10,188 nt of DNA from CAYJWL01 sp964373855 (lineage in GTDB: Bacteria; Patescibacteriota; Andersenbacteria; UBA10190), in NCBI GenBank assembly GCA_964373855.1, contig CAYJWL010000026.1, positions 1-10,188 of the forward strand, in the 5' to 3' direction. A program made the position numbers and the translations under genes. Below the pieces are notes generated by a model. That model saw nothing but the letters and a program-made list of their open reading frames with translations. It did no database searches and was not told the origin of the DNA. Position 1 is the first letter of the stretch; the number at the start of each line of letters is the position of its first letter. This document shows positions 5,583-10,188 of this stretch, in pieces.

Positions 5583-6863
5583 ATGCAATGGCTGCCAATA
5601 ACGCTTTTGACCCTCACAGGCTACAATTTTACCTTTTGGGTCCTTATAGGTGTCTTGAGGTGGGCGTCAGAAACTATGACTGCCTATCTCAATCCACCGG
5701 TTGAAGATACATCCGAAGCTCCTACGTTTTTGCGCAAGCACGATATTGCGCCCCATGAGGTGGCTGTCATCTTGGCTGCTCATAATGAAGAAATTGCCTT
5801 GCCGGCGACTCTGACTGCTCTCAAAAAAAACTTGCCGGCGGATAATATCTATATCGGCAGCGATGCCTCTACCGATCGGACCGTCGCGGTTGCCAAAGAA
5901 TACGGGTGCCTGGTGGTGGACCTCAAACCAAATCGCGGAAAAGCCAAAGTATTAAAATACCTGCTGGATGAATTTGATGTGCTGCGTCATTACAAGGCAG
6001 TTCTCATTATGGACGCGGAAGTCATTGTCAGTGATCACTATCTCGAGAAAATCCTTCCCTATTTTGACGATCCTGAAGTGGTAGCATTTGTCTCGCATTC
6101 GATTTCCCGCTGGCAGCAGCACTGGCTGCCGCGCTGGTCCATGTATTTTACGGCGTACCGCATCCGCTTGTGGCGATTGCTGTATTACGGTCTGCGTTAC
6201 GGGCAAACATGGAAATATACAAGCGTCACGCCGATTGTGCCGGGCGGTTCCAGTGTCTATCGCGCATCAGCCCTCAAGCATATAGAAATCGATACACCCG
6301 GTCTCATTATCGAAGATTTTCACATGACATTTCAGATTCATCACAAGAGACTAGGCAGAATCGCCTCCCACCCGAGCGCCTACATTATTGATCAGGAACC
6401 GTATAACCTGCGCGATTATTACCAGCAGGTGTACCGCTGGTTTTTGGGGTTCTGGCAAACATTTATGCTTCATGGCTATTGGCCCAGCTTTTTCTGGTAC
6501 ACAAACTTTCTCTTTCTCTTGGAAATGTTTTTTTACTCACTGTTTGTCCTGGCTGTACCGATTATTTTACTTATATTTCTTTTTACCGGCCTAGACACTA
6601 TCCCGATACTATTATTCCACCTGCCATCATTAAGTTTTAGGGAGGTGAACCTAACTGTCCCGCAGCTCCTGATCGGGTACCTGCTGATTGATTACGCCAT
6701 TACAATGGGAGTGACGTGGATTGAGGGTAAGCCGGCAATGTTTCTCTATGGCTTGGGCTTTGTGTTCCTGCGCATTGTCGACACCTTTGCCTTCCTCTGG
6801 ACGTTGCCCGTAGCGCTGTTGACGCGAAGTTCCGGCACGTGGACCAGCCCGGTGCGCCGGTAA
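5583..6863 (+). CDS. Membrane-embedded family 2 glycosyltransferase, cellulose-synthase-like
   Basis: The 426-residue protein has an N-terminal membrane helix (about 5-25), a cytoplasmic GT-A domain and several C-terminal helices (about 303-335, 358-378, 385-410). The GT2 motifs are in order: VAVILAAHNEE (about 59-69), GSDASTD with D93, LIMDAEV (about 140-146) in the DxD position, VPGGSSVYR (about 218-226), IIEDFHM with the acid pair near 243-244, and QQVYRW (about 280-285), the Q-x-x-R-W of processive enzymes. The DxD motif reads D-A-E. Such enzymes add a sugar from a nucleotide donor to a growing or lipid-linked glycan; donor and product are unknown. It diverges from the epimerase and converges on the WbqC gene 47 bp away. 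Confidence 0.9.
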   Translation: MQWLPITLLTLTGYNFTFWVLIGVLRWASETMTAYLNPPVEDTSEAPTFLRKHDIAPHEVAVILAAHNEEIALPATLTALKKNLPADNIYIGSDASTDRTVAVAKEYGCLVVDLKPNRGKAKVLKYLLDEFDVLRHYKAVLIMDAEVIVSDHYLEKILPYFDDPEVVAFVSHSISRWQQHWLPRWSMYFTAYRIRLWRLLYYGLRYGQTWKYTSVTPIVPGGSSVYRASALKHIEIDTPGLIIEDFHMTFQIHHKRLGRIASHPSAYIIDQEPYNLRDYYQQVYRWFLGFWQTFMLHGYWPSFFWYTNFLFLLEMFFYSLFVLAVPIILLIFLFTGLDTIPILLFHLPSLSFREVNLTVPQLLIGYLLIDYAITMGVTWIEGKPAMFLYGLGFVFLRIVDTFAFLWTLPVALLTRSSGTWTSPVRR

Positions 6864-6865
6864 AG

Positions 6866-6884
6866 GCTCCAATTCCTAGGGAGC
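6866..6884. other. Weak hairpin in the convergent gap
   Basis: GCTCC (6866-6870) pairs with GGAGC (6880-6884). Neither strand has more than three T's after it. It may be a weak bidirectional terminator between the glycosyltransferase and the WbqC operon, but support is thin. Confidence 0.2.
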
Positions 6885-6910
6885 ATTGTCAGTTTGACGA
6901 CCATACCGAT

Positions 6911-7732
6911 TTATCCGGTCTTGAGAATGTGCTGGACTTTCTTTGTATCTTCGTTCGCCAGCAAGTCAATAATTGAAAGATTCGGGATAAAACCGGCTTT
7001 GGGGAATAGTTGGGTATAGGGTTGGCCAAGCCAATTCTGCTTAACAAGGATAATGCCGGCTTTGCTTATTCTCTCATGATCAACATAGGCGGTCGCGGCG
7101 GTTCCGCCATGGTAATACTCATTGGCGCCCAAGGCTTGGCACGTTTCGATAATATGCTGGTTTGCATCCCGGTTTTTATCCGGCGGGGGAATGGCTGTTT
7201 CCGATTTAAGGACAATCCGGCGCAGTCGGAACGGATGGGGTTCCTGCAGCAGCTCATTCATAGACTCGCCCGTCAGTTCTGCCACACTCCCTATATTTGC
7301 TCCGAGAATTACCGATAAACCCCAGAAAATCGTTGTGGCGTTCAGTTGTGCCAGGTTTTTATACGTCACAGCTAGCAGCTGTTCCAACTGGGGGAAAATC
7401 CTGCCGAAAGTACGCGCTCGGCTGTAGCTGACTTTTAGCGACACCAAGTGCTTTTGCGACCATGATTTTTCGTATGCAATTCCTGTTTCATTAATCGGTT
7501 GCAGCCCCTGGTGCCGCACCGGAACGGTCAGGTATTGAACTCCTTGACTGGATTTAATTGGAGTATCGGCCTGATAGGATTTCCCGCGCTTATTACTGCC
7601 GTCAGGCTGGGGATAGGTGTGTGCCTTAACGAATTGCAGATAATCAGAGATAGCAAAAATATCCGCATCTAATATGCGCGCGAAGTAGTGCAAGCGGGGA
7701 AAATATTGAGGCTGATAGCCGGCTAATCTCAT
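6911..7732 (-). CDS. WbqC family protein, second copy (long form)
   Basis: The protein is 273 residues. WbqC-family landmarks (PF08889): N-terminal AGYQPQYFPRLHYF (about 4-17), DADIFAISDYLQFVK, YLTVPV (about 67-72), WSQKHLVSLKVSYS (about 90-103), a C-terminal IIETCQALGANEYYHGG with YVDHERISKAGI, and a tail Y-x-Q-LFPKAGFIPNLSIIDLL. Members sit in O-antigen and capsule clusters; their exact reaction is not settled. Compared with copy 1 next door, it has a longer insert between LQF and LTVPV (TYPQPDGSNKRGKSYQADTP region) and a longer middle. It starts 17 bp after the stop of copy 1, without a Shine-Dalgarno, so translation is probably coupled. It is the last gene of the PIG-L operon. Confidence 0.85.
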   Translation of the reverse strand: MRLAGYQPQYFPRLHYFARILDADIFAISDYLQFVKAHTYPQPDGSNKRGKSYQADTPIKSSQGVQYLTVPVRHQGLQPINETGIAYEKSWSQKHLVSLKVSYSRARTFGRIFPQLEQLLAVTYKNLAQLNATTIFWGLSVILGANIGSVAELTGESMNELLQEPHPFRLRRIVLKSETAIPPPDKNRDANQHIIETCQALGANEYYHGGTAATAYVDHERISKAGIILVKQNWLGQPYTQLFPKAGFIPNLSIIDLLANEDTKKVQHILKTG

Positions 7733-7749
7733 ATCGGTAATCGGACTTT

Positions 7750-8406
7750 TTAAGAAGCAAAAAGAGAACGCACCTTGTCCAGCCCATCTGTCAAAAGATA
7801 GTGCAACGTGGTGTAGGGATATGACGTAGAGAGATCTTTATCAATGAAGCTGCAGGCGATACCCTGCCTCGTCATCTTGGCAAAGTGCTGTTCGGTTAAA
7901 TAGTTTTTGCCGCCCATGCCCGAAACGTATTCATCAGCGCCATATTTCCGGCAGGTACTGATAATAAGTTCTTCCTTAACTCCGGCTGCATCTTCGTCAA
8001 GCACAACCGAGGTTTGTATTCCCATGTAGTTCTTCAGGAGGCTAATGAAGGCCATATTAATATCAACCAGCCGGGACCACTCCCGCGGGTAGATTTTTAA
8101 AATTTGGGATAGCAGTTCTGGTTCAGGAGTTCTGCTGTATCTAAGCTGGAGGGCACGCATATGCTTGCGGCGCCAATCGGCTTTATTATTGATGCGGACA
8201 TCTTTAATTTTCTGGTTTTGCGAGCCCAGCACCGGCACCGTTAGCCAGAGATCTCTATCGTGCGCTGGGATTTTATGCCGCCGCTGCCAGCCCTCATACC
8301 GTTCGAATTGTAGATTGGAGACGACTATAAACAAATCCACCTGAATCATCTTGTAGAAGTACGCAAGGTTGGGTAAAAAATTCGGCTGGTGGATGGCTAT
8401 CTTCAT
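7750..8406 (-). CDS. WbqC family protein, first copy (short form)
   Basis: The protein is 218 residues starting MKIAIHQPNFLPNLAYFYKM, the typical WbqC opening. It continues VDLFIVVSNLQFERYEGWQRRHKI, LWLTVPV (about 58-64), WRRKHMRALQLRYS (about 83-96), and IISTCRKYGADEYVSGMGGKNYL (about 152-174) with a closing SYPYTTLHYLLTDG. The frame is open a further 85 codons upstream, but that stretch reads through the 3' end of the deacetylase gene in another frame and has no family similarity, so the ATG at 8406 is chosen. It lies 28 bp after the PIG-L stop, with no Shine-Dalgarno. It keeps the usual family spacing, unlike copy 2. Likely part of a sugar-modification pathway; exact reaction unknown. Confidence 0.85.
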   Translation of the reverse strand: MKIAIHQPNFLPNLAYFYKMIQVDLFIVVSNLQFERYEGWQRRHKIPAHDRDLWLTVPVLGSQNQKIKDVRINNKADWRRKHMRALQLRYSRTPEPELLSQILKIYPREWSRLVDINMAFISLLKNYMGIQTSVVLDEDAAGVKEELIISTCRKYGADEYVSGMGGKNYLTEQHFAKMTRQGIACSFIDKDLSTSYPYTTLHYLLTDGLDKVRSLFAS

Positions 8407-8434
8407 GATCAGCGGGCGAAGGCAGGAGCGTGTC

Positions 8435-9148
8435 TTAGGCGCGGAGGTTGTGAACGTAAAATCCTTCTCCGAAGTCCGTGCCAATGAGCGATCCGCGGAC
8501 AATGGCCAGCGCTTCCAGGGTGGTTCGGTTACGCGGATGTTTAGGGCCGCGCACTTGGCTCTGATAGAGATCCATAGCTTCGATTTTAGCCTGAATTTGC
8601 TTTTTGGAAAGCTCGACAACAAAGTTGACGTGGTTAGCTGCAGTCGGGTGCAGCCAGGCATTCATGGGCGATTCATAGGACAGGATTAAGTTCGGCACAT
8701 GTTTGAACGAGCGCAAGGCCGGCCGGCAGGCCGCGAATGAAGCTTCGGCGGCGGCGCGGTGATCCTGGTTATAGTCGCCGAAGGCGGGAAAGGCAATGAT
8801 ATCGGGCTTAATAGTTTCAAGGGAAATGTCCTGCCCTCGTTCGATTTCATGAATGATTGTCCTCTGGGGGACTCCATCAAGCCGCAGATGGTGATTTTCC
8901 TGCGGCAACGCCACCCGCCAGCCGTCTAGCTGCAGAAACCTGGCGACATTCTTGATCTCTTGTAGACGTTCCTGTTTCGTTGAGGATCCGTTCTGGGAAA
9001 AGTCTTTGGTTGTGGCCACGGTCAGGAAAAGGACGAAAACTTTTCCGCCGGCCTCTTTTACTTTACTGATCAGCCCGCCGCAGCCGATGACTTCGTCATC
9101 GGGATGGGGGGCAACAACCAATAATGTTTTATTATTGAGATTTATCAT
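8435..9148 (-). CDS. PIG-L family zinc deacetylase (LmbE-like)
   Basis: The protein is 237 residues. It shows VVAPHPDDEVIGCGG (residues 11-25) with the family AHPDDE-type motif (H15, D17, D18), a central FGDYNQDHRAAAEAS (about 123-137) giving the third metal ligand H130, and a C-terminal IGTDFGEGFYVHNLR. PIG-L/LmbE enzymes remove N-acetyl groups from amino sugars such as GlcNAc-PI, mycothiol and bacillithiol precursors, or glycan intermediates. It is first in an operon with two WbqC genes, which suggests deacetylation of a sugar later modified by them; that link is inference. The ATG lies 16 bases after a near-consensus -10 box, so the leader is about 10 nt and there is no Shine-Dalgarno. There is no signal peptide, so it is cytoplasmic. 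Confidence 0.92.
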   Translation of the reverse strand: MINLNNKTLLVVAPHPDDEVIGCGGLISKVKEAGGKVFVLFLTVATTKDFSQNGSSTKQERLQEIKNVARFLQLDGWRVALPQENHHLRLDGVPQRTIIHEIERGQDISLETIKPDIIAFPAFGDYNQDHRAAAEASFAACRPALRSFKHVPNLILSYESPMNAWLHPTAANHVNFVVELSKKQIQAKIEAMDLYQSQVRGPKHPRNRTTLEALAIVRGSLIGTDFGEGFYVHNLRA

Positions 9149-9164
9149 ACTTATTGAACTAAAA

Positions 9165-9193
9165 ACTATACTTCAACATAGTAAAATTGTCAA
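9165..9193 (-). promoter_or_regulatory. Near-consensus sigma70 promoter of the PIG-L/WbqC operon
   Basis: On the minus strand TTGACA (9193-9188), then 17 bases, then TATAGT (9170-9165; 5 of 6 matches). It is the best promoter in the window. The ATG at 9148 follows 16 bases after the -10 box, which predicts a leader of roughly 10 nt. Confidence 0.75.
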
Positions 9194-9210
9194 ACGCAAA
9201 AGAACAGGAT

Positions 9211-9244
9211 TAAAAAAATCCCCGGAGAAATTTTTTCCGGGGAT
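9211..9244 (-). terminator. Strong intrinsic terminator (minus strand)
   Basis: ATCCCCGGA (9218-9226) and TCCGGGGAT (9236-9244) form a perfect 9-bp stem. Weaker A/T pairs extend it inward. On the minus strand it is followed by a run of seven T's (A's at 9212-9218 on the plus strand). No T-run follows on the plus strand. It would end transcripts arriving from the right, and it insulates the PIG-L promoter that begins 25 bp later. Confidence 0.85.
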
Positions 9245-9269
9245 CGCTGCGAACAAACAGGTAAGCTCC

Positions 9270-9515
9270 TTAATGGTAGTGGCAATACCACTCACCGGTG
9301 GGGTAGCAGGTGAAGGTGCAAGGGTCCCGCCAGATGTCAAGACCCCATTTCTTCAGACACTCTGTCCGGGAATTTTTCTTTAACGTACAGCTTTCTGAAC
9401 GCCGCCGGCTGATTACTTGGCAGACCGGGTATTGCAGAAGGCCGAGCAATTCCGTGAGGAAATTGCTCTTACTTGGTTGGGAAAGAAGCTCGGAGTAGGC
9501 CGGGAATTTACCCAC
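9270..9515 (-). CDS. Possible cysteine-rich small protein (81 residues or less)
   Basis: I do not recognise this ORF. It has six cysteines (32, 43, 53, 66, 70, 78 from the GTG start) in its last 50 residues and ends DPCTFTCYPTGEWYCHYH. Its TAA lies 25 bp before the strong terminator, which has no other minus-strand gene to serve; this is the main argument that it is real. Against it: the only start giving full length is a GTG (9515) without a Shine-Dalgarno, there is no internal ATG, I see no promoter, and its first third is antisense to the metalloprotease gene. The even spread of cysteines would suit a disulphide-bonded or metal-binding peptide. The alternative is that the region encodes only a short RNA ending at the terminator. 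Confidence 0.35.
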   Translation of the reverse strand: MGKFPAYSELLSQPSKSNFLTELLGLLQYPVCQVISRRRSESCTLKKNSRTECLKKWGLDIWRDPCTFTCYPTGEWYCHYH

Positions 9516-10043
9516 ATATCAATCAAGCTATGCGAGAAGGAAGATCGAGTAGCAACAATGCTGTGCGGGCCAGGCCGTCGCTGGCCGGGTGATCACCAGA
9601 TCTGGCTTCACACGACGCGGGAACTGGCTCTTGGCGCCAGTTTGGCTCACGAAGTTACCCACGTCGTTCTGAATGCCCGCTTTCCCCAAGGCATGCCAGC
9701 TTGGGCCAATGAGGGAATTGCCAGCCGTTATGACGATGAGGAGTGCCAGCATATCAGGCAGCGAATTTTGTCTGTCTATGTGAGCTCGAACCGCTGGCCC
9801 GCAGTTAGCGCCGTACTGGCGGCCGAGGTTCTAAACCCCAACGATCAGGCATCATATGCCATAGCGGAATCTCTCATCTCCTTGCTCGTGGGGCGGCAGG
9901 ATTGCTCCACTTTTTTGCTTTTTGTTGAGCATGGCCAGCAACACGGCTGGGATCAAGCCCTGCAACGATTCTACCAAATCCCCAGCGTTGACCATTTGCA
10001 GCAGTACTGGCAGCAGTGGGTGAAGCAGACTGTCAGAAATTGA
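9417..10043 (+). CDS. HExxH metalloprotease, peptidase MA-like, N-terminus short
   Basis: From TTG 9417 the product has 208 residues. The zinc motif is LAHEVTHVV with H78, E79, H82, followed by MPAWANEGIAS with E99 as likely third ligand (gluzincin, peptidase MA family). The segment ADRVLQKAEQFREEIALTWLGKKL before it and the tail YAIAESLISLLVG…W-x2-AL-x2-FYQI…W-x2-W fit the same family. Relatives usually begin with a signal or membrane segment and a β-strand before this helix; none is present. The frame is blocked just upstream by TGA (9396) and TAA (9381), and no ATG or Shine-Dalgarno precedes the helix. The gene may therefore use TTG, or be a 5'-damaged copy. A good terminator follows it. 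Confidence 0.75.
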   Translation: MADRVLQKAEQFREEIALTWLGKKLGVGREFTHISIKLCEKEDRVATMLCGPGRRWPGDHQIWLHTTRELALGASLAHEVTHVVLNARFPQGMPAWANEGIASRYDDEECQHIRQRILSVYVSSNRWPAVSAVLAAEVLNPNDQASYAIAESLISLLVGRQDCSTFLLFVEHGQQHGWDQALQRFYQIPSVDHLQQYWQQWVKQTVRN

Positions 10044-10068
10044 TTCTTCTGGTGGTCCCTGTAAGTTC

Positions 10069-10099
10069 CCGAGTCGTCGATTAGATGGCTCGGTTTTTT
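10069..10099 (+). terminator. Intrinsic terminator of the metalloprotease gene
   Basis: CCGAGTC (10069-10075) pairs with GGCTCGG (10087-10093), one G-T pair among seven, followed by six T's (10094-10099). It starts 26 bp after the metalloprotease stop. Confidence 0.8.
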
Positions 10100-10188
10100 G
10101 TGTATGATGTAAAGATAGTTACTGCTCCTGGCATTAGCTAAGTTTCAAGCCAGGGGAGATCAGGTTTACTTTCTCGGCAATTTAGATC
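10100..10188 (+). other. Start of the next intergenic or leader region
   Basis: No gene is visible before the edge. TATGAT (10103-10108) could be a -10 box, but its -35 (ATTAGA) is poor. CCTGGC (10127-10132) and GCCAGG (10149-10154) form a 6-bp hairpin with flanking CT/AG-rich bases, possibly a leader of a gene beyond the window. Confidence 0.25.

Noticed and set aside
8407..8661. N-terminal 85-codon extension of the short WbqC protein
   Set aside because: It reads the end of the PIG-L gene in another frame and is low-complexity; the family start MKIAIHQPNFLP is at 8406.
8952..9383. 143-codon plus-strand ORF
   Set aside because: It is antisense to the 5' end of PIG-L and then reads straight through its promoter and the terminator hairpin.
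1..10188. Insertion sequence or integrative element
   Set aside because: No transposase or integrase, no terminal inverted repeats with target duplications, and base composition does not break sharply at any gene border.

Overview
The window looks like a stretch of a Patescibacteria (CPR)-type or similarly small, divergent bacterial chromosome. The evidence is indirect. The ribosomal and translation genes are short and compact: a 195-residue EF-Ts and an L31 with a basic tail. rpsB-tsf is not followed by pyrH-frr. Many start codons lack a Shine-Dalgarno sequence, and several lie only a few bases behind good sigma70-type promoters. There is a basic TPR membrane protein of a kind hard to place in a named family. 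TGA, TAA and TAG all serve as ordinary stops, so the code is standard. The taxonomic call is inference, since no rRNA gene is present.

Left part (1-2437) is translation. On the minus strand are the likely N-terminus of release factor 1 (prfA, cut by the window edge) and rpmE (L31). On the plus strand are rpsB (S2) and tsf (EF-Ts). Between the divergent rpmE and rpsB lies about 510 bp with no gene, GC-rich and full of inverted repeats, some mutually exclusive.

Middle part (2438-5582): a 362-bp gap holds a nested inverted-repeat structure. It is followed by a membrane-anchored TPR protein (+). A small two-helix, proline-rich membrane protein and an NAD-dependent sugar-nucleotide epimerase (both -) converge on it. 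The epimerase and the next gene, a family-2 glycosyltransferase (+), diverge from a control region. That region carries an exact 48-bp tandem duplication with internal palindromes, flanked by one promoter on each side.

Right part (5583-10188): the membrane glycosyltransferase faces a three-gene minus-strand operon of PIG-L-type deacetylase and two tandem, different WbqC-family proteins, driven by a near-consensus promoter. The epimerase, glycosyltransferase, deacetylase and WbqC pair read together as a surface-glycan locus: sugar-nucleotide supply, membrane glycosyl transfer, N-deacetylation and a further sugar modification. The product is not deducible from sequence alone. Beyond a strong minus-strand terminator lies a possible 81-residue cysteine-rich ORF. 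It overlaps the start of a plus-strand HExxH (peptidase MA-like) metalloprotease whose N-terminus appears shortened; this gene has its own terminator.

I found no mobile element, CRISPR array, tRNA or rRNA. The most notable items are the duplicated palindromic element between the glycan promoters, the repeated pattern of nearly leaderless genes, the tandem WbqC pair with PIG-L, the cysteine-rich ORF/terminator, and two unexplained structured intergenic regions.
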